From Lelliottia nimipressuralis (lineage in GTDB: Bacteria > Pseudomonadota > Gammaproteobacteria > Enterobacterales > Enterobacteriaceae), in the NCBI RefSeq assembly GCF_004402045.1, contig NZ_SOMG01000021.1, positions 1 to 64,000 on the forward strand: a stretch of DNA of 64,000 nt, written 5' to 3'. Below the pieces are notes generated by a model. It saw only the letters and a list, made by a program, of their open reading frames with translations. It searched no databases and had not been told where the DNA came from. A program made the position numbers and the translations under genes. How positions within the stretch are numbered: position 1 is the stretch's first letter; the number at the start of each line of letters is the position of its first letter. Shown here piece by piece: positions 37,689 through 45,820 of the stretch.

Positions 37689-38071
37689 TGAATCACGATG
37701 ACATTAACCTCCCGTGGGTCGTGGCGGAAGTGACGGCCGCGTTTTACCGCTATGAAGACGCGCTGGTGAGCAACAACGTTGCGGTACTGGACGAGCTGTT
37801 CTGGCACGACAAAAACACGGTGCGTCTGGGGGCGGGTGAGAACCTGTACGGTATTGATGAAATCCGCGCCTTTCGCGCGGCGCGCCCGTCCACTGGGTTA
37901 CAGAGGACGTTGCGTCACACCGTGATTACCACCTTCGGGGAAGACTACGCGGTGTGCAGCACCGAATTTACCCGCGAGGGCACGGAACGCATTGGCCGCC
38001 AGCAGCAGACGTGGGTGCGGTTTGCCTACGGGTGGCGGATCGTGGCGGCGCAGGTGAGTTTGATGGTGTAA
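37685..38071 (+). CDS. hpxZ: HpxZ, AtzH-like (DUF3225) protein
   Basis: Encodes 128 residues of the SnoaL/NTF2-like DUF3225 family (RYEDALVSNNVAVLDELFWH). It resembles AtzH, a small amidase-type helper in cyanurate breakdown. Its reaction here is not settled; context says it works with HpxXY on oxalurate. Last gene of the operon, followed by a REP element. Confidence 0.88.
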   Translation: MMNHDDINLPWVVAEVTAAFYRYEDALVSNNVAVLDELFWHDKNTVRLGAGENLYGIDEIRAFRAARPSTGLQRTLRHTVITTFGEDYAVCSTEFTREGTERIGRQQQTWVRFAYGWRIVAAQVSLMV

Positions 38072-38094
38072 CACCAACGGGCATGCGACGTCCT

Positions 38095-38126
38095 GTAGGC
38101 CGGGTAAGGCGCAGCCGCCACCCGGC
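38095..38126. repeat. REP palindrome
   Basis: GTAGGCCGGGTAAGGCGCAG plus CCGCCACCCGGC, between convergent hpxZ and hpxB. Confidence 0.7.
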
Positions 38127-38140
38127 AAAACACGGCACAA

Positions 38141-39073
38141 TTATTTCTGAAACGGATGCACTTCCCGCCAGTGCTCAGCAATCTGCTGGCGGGTACAGAC
38201 CCACACCCGCTCATGCTGCTGCACGTAATCAAGAAACCGCTGCAGCGCGCGAAAACGCCCCGGCCGCCCCAGCAGACGGCAGTGCATGCCGATGGACATC
38301 ATCTTCGGCGCGCTTTCCCCCTCTTCGTACAGCACGTCAAAGCTGTCCTTCAGATAGGTATAAAACTGCTCGGCGGTATTAAACCCCTGCGCGGTGGCAA
38401 AGCGCATGTCGTTTGCATCCAGCGTGTAGGGCACAATCAGGTGCGGTTTGCGGGTGCCGTCGCTGCAGGCTACTTCCGTCCAGAACGGTAAGTCGTCGCC
38501 GTAGTAGTCGCTGTCGTAGTCGAAGCCGCCGTGCTCCACCACCAGCTGACGCGTATTGGGGCTGTCGCGCCCGGTGTACCAGCCCGCTGGCGGCTTGCCG
38601 AACAGATCCGTCAGAACATGCACCGCTTTATGCAGATGCTCGCGCTCCTGGTTGATGTCCATGCTCTGATAGTGGATCCAACGCCAGCCGTGGCTGACCA
38701 CGTCGTAGTCTGCCGCTTTGATCGCCGCGACGATATCAGGATGACGTGCAAGCGCCATCGCCACGCCAAAGACCGTCAGCGGCAGGCCGCGCTTTTGAAA
38801 TTCACTGTGGATCCGCCAGAACCCGGCGCGGCTGCCGTATTCGTAGAGGGAGTCCATCGACATGTGTTTATCCGGGTAGCTGGCCGCACCGATGATGTCC
38901 GACAGGAACTGCTCAGACCCGGCATCGCCGTGCAGAACGTGGTTTTCCGCCCCCTCTTCATAATTGAGGACAAACTGCACCGCGATGCGCGCCTGATTTG
39001 GCCACTGCGCGTGCGGCGGGTTGCCCGCGTAACCGCGCAGATCCCGCGGATAATCCTGTTCAAAATGCGCCAT
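38141..39073 (-). CDS. hpxB: HpxB, PuuE-type allantoinase
   Basis: Encodes 310 residues of the polysaccharide-deacetylase fold group, the PuuE allantoinase type, not the DHOase-like one. Blocks include VQFVLNYEEGAENH, SHGWRWIHYQSMD and GRDSPNTRQLV. It hydrolyses S-allantoin to allantoate. ATG chosen behind AAGGGG. It lies 14 bases after hpxA in the hpxSAB operon. Confidence 0.93.
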   Translation of the reverse strand: MAHFEQDYPRDLRGYAGNPPHAQWPNQARIAVQFVLNYEEGAENHVLHGDAGSEQFLSDIIGAASYPDKHMSMDSLYEYGSRAGFWRIHSEFQKRGLPLTVFGVAMALARHPDIVAAIKAADYDVVSHGWRWIHYQSMDINQEREHLHKAVHVLTDLFGKPPAGWYTGRDSPNTRQLVVEHGGFDYDSDYYGDDLPFWTEVACSDGTRKPHLIVPYTLDANDMRFATAQGFNTAEQFYTYLKDSFDVLYEEGESAPKMMSIGMHCRLLGRPGRFRALQRFLDYVQQHERVWVCTRQQIAEHWREVHPFQK

Positions 39074-39087
39074 AGCCACCCCTTAAT

Positions 39088-39831
39088 TTAAAATGGATTT
39101 AATGCCTGAAATGGTCCGCTTAATACTTTTTTCTCCGGGAAGGCCAAATCGCCATGCTTGCTGGTCGACAGCCCCAGCGCCACCAGCGATTCCACCATCT
39201 TCACCGCGGCACTGACGCCGTCGATCACCGGTACGCGCAGCTCGCGCGTCAGCTCCTGCGCCAGCGTCGCCATACCGCCGCAGCCCAGCACAATGGCACC
39301 GCATCCGTCCTCTTTCAGCGCCTGTATACAGCGCGCGCGCACTTTTTCCTGCGCCAGACCGCTACCGTCTTCCAGTGCCAGCACCGGGAGATCGATAGCG
39401 TGCAGCGCCGCGCAGCGATCCTGAAAGCCATACTGATGCAGCAGATGACGGGCAATAATCAGCGTGCGCGGCAGCGTGGTGACCACTGAAAAGCGCGTCG
39501 CCACCAGCGTCGCCATATGCATGGCGGCTTCCGCAATGCCCACAACCGGCCCCTGCGCCAGCTCGCGCGCCGCCAGCAGACCCGGATCGCCAAAGCAGGC
39601 GATGACGTGACCGTCCACGCCCTGCTGCCTGCCGAGTTTGATTTGTTCAAGAACCCCCACGGCAGCGATGGCCTCATCAAAATGGCCTTCGATAGACGGC
39701 ACGCCCGCGCTCGGGCAGACCGCGAGGATTTCCGTCCCCGGCGCCGCTACCGCGCGGGCCGCCGCGCCGATGGTTTCGGTCATCGCGAGGCTGGTGTTGG
39801 GGTTGATCACTTGTATACAAACAGAGGGCAT
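39088..39831 (-). CDS. hpxA: HpxA, allantoin racemase (Asp/Glu/hydantoin racemase family)
   Basis: Encodes 247 residues. The two catalytic cysteines are C79 (IACFGDPG) and C184 (VLGCGGMA). It interconverts R- and S-allantoin so that spontaneous R-allantoin can be used. The start overlaps the hpxS stop (TAATG). The palindrome TTGTATACAA lies at codons 4-7, inside the coding region. Confidence 0.93.
   Translation of the reverse strand: MPSVCIQVINPNTSLAMTETIGAAARAVAAPGTEILAVCPSAGVPSIEGHFDEAIAAVGVLEQIKLGRQQGVDGHVIACFGDPGLLAARELAQGPVVGIAEAAMHMATLVATRFSVVTTLPRTLIIARHLLHQYGFQDRCAALHAIDLPVLALEDGSGLAQEKVRARCIQALKEDGCGAIVLGCGGMATLAQELTRELRVPVIDGVSAAVKMVESLVALGLSTSKHGDLAFPEKKVLSGPFQALNPF
39811..39820. 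promoter_or_regulatory. GntR-type palindrome TTGTATACAA inside hpxA
   Basis: Perfect 10-bp palindrome in the first codons of hpxA. It matches the sites between hpxS and hpxC and another inside hpxC, so it is a candidate HpxS auxiliary operator. Confidence 0.5.
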
Positions 39832-40547
39832 TACGACTCCTTGTGACCGGCAAACAGCCGGGCGAAATCAGGCAGACACTCACCTGCCCGCTCGAAGCAG
39901 AGGCTGGCGACGATATGTTCAAAATGGTGCATTAAGGCTTCGCTTAGCGGCTGGAGCGCTTTCTGACGCAGCAAATCCACAAGCTGTTCGTGATCGTTGC
40001 AGCGGCAGCCCTGACGCCACGGCGCGCCCCAGGTAGCAATCACCAGCGAGGAGCGCTGGCTCAGGCCGGTCACCATCTCCGTCAGCACCTGGTTGCCGGA
40101 GATGGCCTGCAGCTGAATGTGAAAATTGGCGGAGTGGCGAATCGCCGCCGGGCCGTCGTACGCCTCGTGCGCCTGCTGCTCCTGGCGAATAATGGCCTCC
40201 AGCGCGGCAAGATGCGGCGGTTGACAGTGCGCCAGCACGTCCGGCAGGTTGGCGACCTCCAGCAGCGCGCGGGTGCGGAAGATATGCTGCGCCTCTTCAA
40301 CCGTCGGGCTGGCGACGTGTGCACCACGCTTGGGCGTTAGGGTGACCATTTGCACAGCGGCGAGTCGCTGCAGCACCTTGCGGATGCCCGTGCGGCTCAC
40401 GCCAAAGACCTCGGCCAGCGCCTCTTCCGGCAGCTTGCTCCCCGGCAGCAGCTGATGTTCGACAATCGCGGTCATCAGCGCCTGAAAGATGGATTCATCC
40501 TTGTCATGCAGGTCTGGCGCGGTCTGCAGGGCGTTTATGTTGTTCAT
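39831..40547 (-). CDS. hpxS: HpxS, GntR/FCD-family regulator
   Basis: Encodes 238 residues. The winged helix spans about residues 15-85 (LPEEALAEVFGVSRTGIRKV) and the C-terminal FCD ligand domain about 90-220. In Klebsiella HpxS controls hpxSAB and divergent hpxC, with allantoin-related ligands as inducers. Two GTATAC-type sites lie in the gap to hpxC. Confidence 0.92.
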   Translation of the reverse strand: MNNINALQTAPDLHDKDESIFQALMTAIVEHQLLPGSKLPEEALAEVFGVSRTGIRKVLQRLAAVQMVTLTPKRGAHVASPTVEEAQHIFRTRALLEVANLPDVLAHCQPPHLAALEAIIRQEQQAHEAYDGPAAIRHSANFHIQLQAISGNQVLTEMVTGLSQRSSLVIATWGAPWRQGCRCNDHEQLVDLLRQKALQPLSEALMHHFEHIVASLCFERAGECLPDFARLFAGHKES

Positions 40548-40580
40548 TCACCACTCCGTCTTTTACTCTTCGTTATCGAA

Positions 40581-40612
40581 TCGTATACATAAAAATAAAA
40601 TATTGCATACAA
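40581..40612. promoter_or_regulatory. paired HpxS operator sites
   Basis: TCGTATACAT (40581-40590) and TTGCATACAA (40603-40612), both variants of TTGTATACAA, are centred 22 bases apart (two helix turns) between hpxS and hpxC. Confidence 0.65.
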
Positions 40613-40624
40613 GATTTATTATTT

Positions 40625-40640
40625 TGGCCTGGATCCTGCA
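40625..40640 (+). promoter_or_regulatory. possible sigma-54 promoter of hpxC
   Basis: TGGCCTGGATCCTGCA has -24 GG and -12 GC at exact spacing but mismatches in the flanks. Start would be near 40651. The HpxS sites lie at about -70 to -39 of this start. Confidence 0.5.
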
Positions 40641-40691
40641 ACACCGTTTGCACTCCCACTCAACGGGTTTTCATTCACAGGAGCAGGTTTC

Positions 40692-42188
40692 ATGCCAAAC
40701 AGTCAAAACGCGCAACAGGGTACGGCCGCTGATTCCGGTGCGGTTTACAGCCCACGTCTTTGCAATGAGGATCTGGCACCGACGCGTGACCAGAACTGGA
40801 GCTGGTACAACATCTTTTCGTTCTGGATGTCGGACGTCCACAGCATGGGGGGTTATGTTGTCGCCGCGAGCTTCTTTACGCTCGGGCTGGCAAGCTGGCA
40901 GGTGCTGCTTTGCCTGCTGGTGGGAATTTGCATTGTGCAACTGTGCGCCAACCTGGTGGCAAAACCGAGCCAGATGGCGGGCGTGCCCTATGCGGTGATC
41001 AGCCGTCAGGCGTTTGGCGTCTTCGGGGCCAATATTCCGGCGGTGATCCGCGGACTTATCGCCTTTGCGTGGTACGGCATTCAGACCTATCTCGCTGCCA
41101 ACGCGCTGATGCTGGTGGCGCTGAAGTTCTGGCCGTCGCTCTCTTCGCTCACCACCGGCGCGTTCCTGGGCCTGTCGCATCTGGGCTGGATCTGCTTTGC
41201 CATTATGTGGGTCCTGCAGGCGATGGTCTTCTGGCACGGCATGAGCGCCATCAAGCGCTTTATTGATATCGCCGGTCCGGCGGTCTATGTGGTGATGCTG
41301 GCCCTCGCAGGCTGGATTGTATACAAGACCGGTTTTGACGGCATCTCCTTTACCCTCGCCAGCAAATCCCTGAGCGCGGGAGAGCAGACCTGGCAGATGA
41401 TCACCGCGACCGCGCTGGTGGTTTCCTATTTCTCCGGCCCGCTGCTCAACTTTGGTGACTTCTCCCGCTACGGGAAAAGCATGGGGGAGATCCGCCGCGG
41501 TAACCGCTGGGGACTGCCGTTTAACTTCCTGCTGTTCTCGATTGTCACCGTGGTGATTGTTTCCGGTACCCAGTCGCTGTTTGGCCGCATGATCACCGAC
41601 CCGATTGAAACCGTCAGCCGCGTGGGTAACGATCTGGCGGTGGCGATTGGCCTGCTGACGATGATCACCGCCACCATCGGGATCAACATTGTGGCGAACT
41701 TCGTCTCGCCAGCGTTTGATTTCTCTAACTGCTCGCCGCAGAAAATCAGTTTCCGTACCGGGGGCATGATTGCCGCCGTCGGTTCAATTCTGTTAACCCC
41801 GTGGAACCTGTTCAACTCGCCGGAGCTTATTCACTACACCCTGGACGTGCTCGGGGCGTTTATCGGCCCGCTGTTCGGCATTCTGATTGCCGATTTCTAC
41901 CTGATTAAACGCGGCAAGGTGTCGGTTGACGATCTGTTCGACGACACGCCAAAGGGCAAATACTGGTACCGCAACGGCTTTAACCCGAAAGCCATTGGCG
42001 CGCTGATCCCGTCCGTTGCCGTAGGTCTGGTGATTAGCTTTATCCCGGCCCTGCATGAAGTGGCGAACTTCAGCTGGTTCATCGGCGTCTTCCTCGGCGG
42101 CGTCACCTACCGCTGGCTGGCGCGGGAAGATCGCGAGACGGCAGGTGCGACGTCGTTTAGCTCCCGCGTGGCGACGCAAAAAGAGTAA
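40692..42188 (+). CDS. hpxC: HpxC, NCS1-family allantoin/nucleobase permease
   Basis: Encodes 498 residues with about 12 membrane segments. NCS1 signatures include NIFSFWMSDVHSMGGY in TM1 and the central FGDFSRYGKS. It is divergent from hpxS and probably imports allantoin. An internal TTGTATACAA palindrome sits at 41317-41326. Confidence 0.92.
   Translation: MPNSQNAQQGTAADSGAVYSPRLCNEDLAPTRDQNWSWYNIFSFWMSDVHSMGGYVVAASFFTLGLASWQVLLCLLVGICIVQLCANLVAKPSQMAGVPYAVISRQAFGVFGANIPAVIRGLIAFAWYGIQTYLAANALMLVALKFWPSLSSLTTGAFLGLSHLGWICFAIMWVLQAMVFWHGMSAIKRFIDIAGPAVYVVMLALAGWIVYKTGFDGISFTLASKSLSAGEQTWQMITATALVVSYFSGPLLNFGDFSRYGKSMGEIRRGNRWGLPFNFLLFSIVTVVIVSGTQSLFGRMITDPIETVSRVGNDLAVAIGLLTMITATIGINIVANFVSPAFDFSNCSPQKISFRTGGMIAAVGSILLTPWNLFNSPELIHYTLDVLGAFIGPLFGILIADFYLIKRGKVSVDDLFDDTPKGKYWYRNGFNPKAIGALIPSVAVGLVISFIPALHEVANFSWFIGVFLGGVTYRWLAREDRETAGATSFSSRVATQKE
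41317..41326. promoter_or_regulatory. GntR-type palindrome TTGTATACAA inside hpxC
   Basis: Perfect palindrome 626 bases into hpxC, identical to the one in hpxA. It may be an auxiliary HpxS site for looping, or chance. Confidence 0.4.
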
Positions 42189-42207
42189 CCCCCTCCCTTA
42201 CCGGCCG

Positions 42208-42235
42208 CAGTTTATCTGCGGCTTGTTCATTCTGG
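42208..42235 (+). terminator. possible weak terminator after hpxC
   Basis: GCCGCAG-TTTAT-CTGCGGC hairpin followed by a TTGTTCATT stretch; the T-tract is poor. It lies just before the guaD promoter. Confidence 0.4.
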
Positions 42236-42248
42236 CACCGTTCTTGCT
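42233..42248 (+). promoter_or_regulatory. sigma-54 promoter of guaD
   Basis: TGGCACCGTTCTTGCT is an exact -24/-12 consensus with correct spacing; start near 42259, 31 bases before guaD. Confidence 0.8.
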
Positions 42249-42289
42249 GAGCCTTATCACCCCGCTATGCAACCACTAAGGCAGGAACC

Positions 42290-43609
42290 ATGATGGATTA
42301 CCAGACAGCGATCCGCGGCGCATTTTTTGATATAGCCCAGGTCAGCGACAGCGCAGACGCGATTGCCCGGCACGCGCGCTATCTTGAGGACGGGGTGCTG
42401 TTTATACAGAACGGAAAAATTCTGGCGCACATGGCGTGGCAGGAGGGCGAGCAGTATCTTGACCCTCACAAAGGCTATACCGACCTGCGCGGCAAGCTGC
42501 TGCTGCCCGGTTTTGTCGACACTCACGTCCATTACCCGCAAACGGAGATGATCGGCGCCTTTGGCGAGCAGCTGCTGGAGTGGCTGACCACCTACACCTT
42601 TCCGGTGGAGAGCCAGTTTGCCGATGAAGCCTACGCGAAAGAGATCGCCGAATTTTTCATTAACCAGCTGGTAAGCAATGGCACCACCACCGCGCTGGTG
42701 TTTTGTACGTTGCATCCGGAATCGGTCGAGGCGCTGTTTACCGAAGCCCTGCGCCTGAACATGCGCCTTATCGCCGGCAAGGTGATGATGGACAGACACG
42801 CGCCGGACTACCTGAGCGAAGACGCAAAGCAGAGCTACCGGCAGACGCGGGCGCTGATCCAGCGCTGGCACCACCGGGGGCGGCTGGGCTATGCCATTAC
42901 GCCGCGTTTTGCCCCGACCTCATCCCCCGAACTGCTCGCCGCGGTCAGCCTGCTCAGAGAGGAGTTCCCGGATACCTGGATGCAGACTCATCTGAGCGAA
43001 AACCCCAACGAAGTGGCCTGGGTGAGCGATCTCTGGCCGGAGCACGAGCGCTATCTGGACGTGTATCACCACTACGGCCTGACCGGCGAGCGCAGCGTGT
43101 TTGCCCACGCGATCCATCTTCACCACAGCGAGTGGCAGTGCCTGCATGACACCGGTTCGGCGGTGGCGTTTTGCCCCACCTCTAACCTGTTTCTCGGCAG
43201 CGGGCTGTTTCGCCTGCCCGCCTGCTGGCAGCACAGGGTACGGATGGGCATCGGCACCGACGTCGGCGCGGGCACCACCTTCAGCATGCTGCGCACCCTG
43301 GGGGAAGCCTACAAGGTGGGCCAGCTCCAGAGCTACCGCCTGCGCGCCAGCGAGGCGTTTTACCATGCCACGCTGGGCGGCGCGCACGCGCTCAGGCTCG
43401 ACGATAAGATTGGCAACTTCGCGCCCGGCAAAGAGGCGGATTTCGTCGTTATCGACCCCGACGTGACCCCGCTGCAGCGCCTGCGCAATCGCCGCTGCAA
43501 GGATATTTACGAGCAGCTGTTTGTGCTGATGACCCTGGGCGACGAGCGCAACATCAGCGAGACCTGGGTCAACGGCGAGCAGGTGTGGTCAACTGCCCCG
43601 GTAGGTTGA
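42290..43609 (+). CDS. guaD: GuaD, guanine deaminase
   Basis: Encodes 439 residues of the amidohydrolase superfamily. Metal ligands start at DTHVHYPQTEMIG (HxH). Further blocks are THLSENPNEV and GIGTDVGAG with the late Asp. It deaminates guanine to xanthine, feeding HpxDE. Its end overlaps convergent hpxT by 21 bases. It has its own sigma-54 promoter and AGGAA as ribosome binding site. Confidence 0.95.
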   Translation: MMDYQTAIRGAFFDIAQVSDSADAIARHARYLEDGVLFIQNGKILAHMAWQEGEQYLDPHKGYTDLRGKLLLPGFVDTHVHYPQTEMIGAFGEQLLEWLTTYTFPVESQFADEAYAKEIAEFFINQLVSNGTTTALVFCTLHPESVEALFTEALRLNMRLIAGKVMMDRHAPDYLSEDAKQSYRQTRALIQRWHHRGRLGYAITPRFAPTSSPELLAAVSLLREEFPDTWMQTHLSENPNEVAWVSDLWPEHERYLDVYHHYGLTGERSVFAHAIHLHHSEWQCLHDTGSAVAFCPTSNLFLGSGLFRLPACWQHRVRMGIGTDVGAGTTFSMLRTLGEAYKVGQLQSYRLRASEAFYHATLGGAHALRLDDKIGNFAPGKEADFVVIDPDVTPLQRLRNRRCKDIYEQLFVLMTLGDERNISETWVNGEQVWSTAPVG

Positions 43610-43912
43610 CCACCCACCGGGCGCAATCACAAACGGCAGATGGAAGTGCTCGTCTGCCGTTTCCCCCGTCACAAAATCAATTTGCGCGCAGGGGTAGAGC
43701 GTGTCGCGACCCGTTTCGCTAAACCACTCGCCGATCTCCGCCACCAGCCGGTAACGGCCTGCGGGCAGAGAGGGAACGAACGCGGCGATGCGCCCCTGCG
43801 CGTTGGTCACGCCCGTGGCGAGCGTCTTCCCCTCCTGTTGAAGATGGACCGTCACGCCCTGCGCCGGTTTGCCCGTCGAGATATCCAGAATATGCGTGCT
43901 TAACGTACTCAT
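43589..43912 (-). CDS. hpxT: HpxT, 5-hydroxyisourate hydrolase (transthyretin-like)
   Basis: Encodes 107 residues ending in the family tetrapeptide YRGS, with the N-terminal STHILDISTGKPA block carrying a catalytic His. It converts 5-hydroxyisourate to OHCU. No signal peptide is seen, so it is the cytoplasmic type. Overlap with hpxQ (4 bases) indicates an hpxQT operon; the tail overlaps guaD. Confidence 0.94.
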   Translation of the reverse strand: MSTLSTHILDISTGKPAQGVTVHLQQEGKTLATGVTNAQGRIAAFVPSLPAGRYRLVAEIGEWFSETGRDTLYPCAQIDFVTGETADEHFHLPFVIAPGGWSTYRGS

Positions 43913-44409
43913 TCGCTAATGACTCCTTCCAGCCGTAGCAGCGTTATTTCCCGCAGCTGTTCCAGCGCGGCACGGACTTCCTGCGCATCGCTGTTCTCCA
44001 GCCGCGCGTGCAGCGCCTGTAAAATGTCCTCACCGCTGCGGCCTTTCGCGCGGATCAGAAAGACCCGTCCAAAGCGGGCTTCATAGCGGGCATTGCCCTC
44101 GCGCAACGCCTGCACAAGGGCGGTATCGCGGTCATTCACCGCGCCCTGTTCCTGACGCGACAGCGCCGCCTCCGCCTGTGAGCCCGCGGGCTTTTCTCCG
44201 ATACGCGGATGCGCGCTCAGGGCTTGCGCTAATGCCGCATCATCCCAGCGCTGCGTCAGGGCCTGCGCCGTGAGGAACAAGGCGTCCCGGCTCGGGTAAG
44301 GCCGCCCGCGAACCAGCGCGTCGGCCCAGCCGGGGATCGCCACGCAGGGGTGGAGCAGCGCCATCGCGTCGCTGTCCGGAAGATGATTAAAGTCGTGCAG
44401 TGCAATCAT
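43909..44409 (-). CDS. hpxQ: HpxQ, OHCU decarboxylase
   Basis: Encodes 166 residues of the OHCU decarboxylase family. The catalytic His and Glu region is visible in AHPRIGEKPAGSQAEAALSRQEQ. It converts OHCU to S-allantoin. The ATG behind AGGAGACGCT is chosen; an upstream GTG-type start would lie outside the predicted sigma-54 transcript. Confidence 0.94.
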   Translation of the reverse strand: MIALHDFNHLPDSDAMALLHPCVAIPGWADALVRGRPYPSRDALFLTAQALTQRWDDAALAQALSAHPRIGEKPAGSQAEAALSRQEQGAVNDRDTALVQALREGNARYEARFGRVFLIRAKGRSGEDILQALHARLENSDAQEVRAALEQLREITLLRLEGVISE

Positions 44410-44442
44410 AGCGTCTCCTGAGTTGTCCTCTTCCGGGTCGTT

Positions 44443-44457
44443 GCACAAAGCACGCCA
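44443..44457 (-). promoter_or_regulatory. possible sigma-54 promoter of hpxQT
   Basis: Complement reads TGGCGTGCTTTGTGC: -24 GG and -12 GC are at exact spacing with minor mismatches. Start near 44431, 22 bases before hpxQ. Confidence 0.55.
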
Positions 44458-44542
44458 CTCTTGTCGCAGGCGTGAAACAGTTGATTCTGCACGCGCCAGA
44501 CGGAAATTTTTGATTCAAAAAAAGGCACACTCACCGCGTTTG

Positions 44543-44559
44543 CGCACCTTAGCAGTGCA
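44543..44559. promoter_or_regulatory. NtrC-like site between hpxQ and hpxO
   Basis: CGCACCTTAGCAGTGCA matches TGCACCAnnnTGGTGCA at 10 of 14 positions with intact GCACC/GTGCA arms. It lies about 75 bases from the hpxO start and 120 from the hpxQ start, so it could serve both. Confidence 0.45.
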
Positions 44560-44599
44560 AACATCTCTCTTACAACGCCGTTTTCGCCGCTCTGCAGCC

Positions 44600-44615
44600 T
44601 GGTACGCAAATTGCT
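44600..44615 (+). promoter_or_regulatory. sigma-54 promoter of hpxODE
   Basis: TGGTACGCAAATTGCT matches the -24/-12 consensus at exact spacing; start near 44626, 23 bases before hpxO. Confidence 0.7.
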
Positions 44616-44648
44616 GAATGTCTTTACACCCTGCAAAAGGAGAGAAGC

Positions 44649-45803
44649 ATGAGAGCAATCGTCATTGGCGCGGGTATTGGCGGCCTGAGCGCCGCCGTCG
44701 CACTGAAGAAAGCTGGAATCGACTGTACCGTATTTGAAGCCGTAAAAGAGATCCGGCCCGTCGGGGCGGCCATCTCCATCTGGCCTAACGGCGTGAAATG
44801 CATGCAGCATCTCGGCATGGGCGACATCATCGAGACTTACGGTGGTCCGATGCGTTTTATGGCCTACAAAGACTTCCGGCGCGGCGAGACCCTGACCCGC
44901 TTTAGCCTTGCCCCACTGGTTGAGCGTACCGGAGGGCGTCCCTGCCCCGTCTCGCGCGCTGAGCTCCAGCGCGAAATGCTGGACTTCTGGGGGCGCGACA
45001 AGGTGCAGTTTGGCAAGCGCGTCGAACGCGTAAGTGAAGACGACGCGGGCGTGAGCGTAACCTTCAGCGATGGCACCACGGCAACCGGGGATTTTCTGAT
45101 TGCCGCTGACGGCAGCCACTCGGCGGTTCGCCCTTACGTGCTGGGCTACACCCCGGAGCGCCGCTACGCCGGTTACGTCAACTGGAACGGACTGGTGAAG
45201 ATTGACGAAGAGATCGCCCCGGCTCACCAGTGGACCACCTTCGTTGGCGAAGGCAAACGCGTGTCGCTGATGCCCGTCTCCAGTGGACGGTTTTATTTCT
45301 TTTTTGACGTGCCGCTCCCTGCTGGCCTCGCGGAGGATCGCACCACCCTGCGCGCCGACCTCACGGGCTACTTCCGCGGGTGGGCGCCGCCGGTGCAAAA
45401 GCTTATCGCGGCACTTGACCCCGAGACCACCAACCGCATTGAAATCCACGACATTGAGCCATTCGACATCCTGGTGCGCGGCAACGTCGCCCTGCTCGGC
45501 GATGCCGCGCACAGCACCACGCCGGATATCGGCCAGGGCGGCTGTGCGGCCATGGAAGATGCCGTGGTGCTGGGTCAATGCCTGCGTGAAAACCACAACA
45601 TGACGCTGGCGCTGCGACAGTACGAAGCGTTGCGCTGCGACCGGGTGCGCGACCTGGTGCTGAAGGCGCGTAAACGCTGCGACGTCACCCACGGCAAAGA
45701 CATGGCATTAACGGAAGCCTGGTATCAGGAACTCAAAGAGGAGACCGGAGAGCGCATCATCAACGGTCTGTGCGACACCATTCAGGGCGGCCCGCTAGGC
45801 TGA
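44649..45803 (+). CDS. hpxO: HpxO, FAD-dependent urate hydroxylase
   Basis: Encodes 384 residues, the Klebsiella HpxO length. FAD motifs are GAGIGG at residues 7-12, the central DG motif AADGSHSAVR and GDAAHSTTPDIGQGG. It hydroxylates urate to 5-hydroxyisourate with NADH and O2. Strong ribosome binding site AAAGGAG. hpxD follows by 17 bases, so hpxODE form one unit. Confidence 0.95.
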   Translation: MRAIVIGAGIGGLSAAVALKKAGIDCTVFEAVKEIRPVGAAISIWPNGVKCMQHLGMGDIIETYGGPMRFMAYKDFRRGETLTRFSLAPLVERTGGRPCPVSRAELQREMLDFWGRDKVQFGKRVERVSEDDAGVSVTFSDGTTATGDFLIAADGSHSAVRPYVLGYTPERRYAGYVNWNGLVKIDEEIAPAHQWTTFVGEGKRVSLMPVSSGRFYFFFDVPLPAGLAEDRTTLRADLTGYFRGWAPPVQKLIAALDPETTNRIEIHDIEPFDILVRGNVALLGDAAHSTTPDIGQGGCAAMEDAVVLGQCLRENHNMTLALRQYEALRCDRVRDLVLKARKRCDVTHGKDMALTEAWYQELKEETGERIINGLCDTIQGGPLG

Positions 45804-45820
45804 ACGTAAGAGGGACAACG

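Noticed and set aside
44406-45692. 428-codon open frame antisense to hpxO
   Set aside because: It opposes a certain FAD enzyme gene and has low-complexity His/Arg/Ala-rich content typical of shadows.
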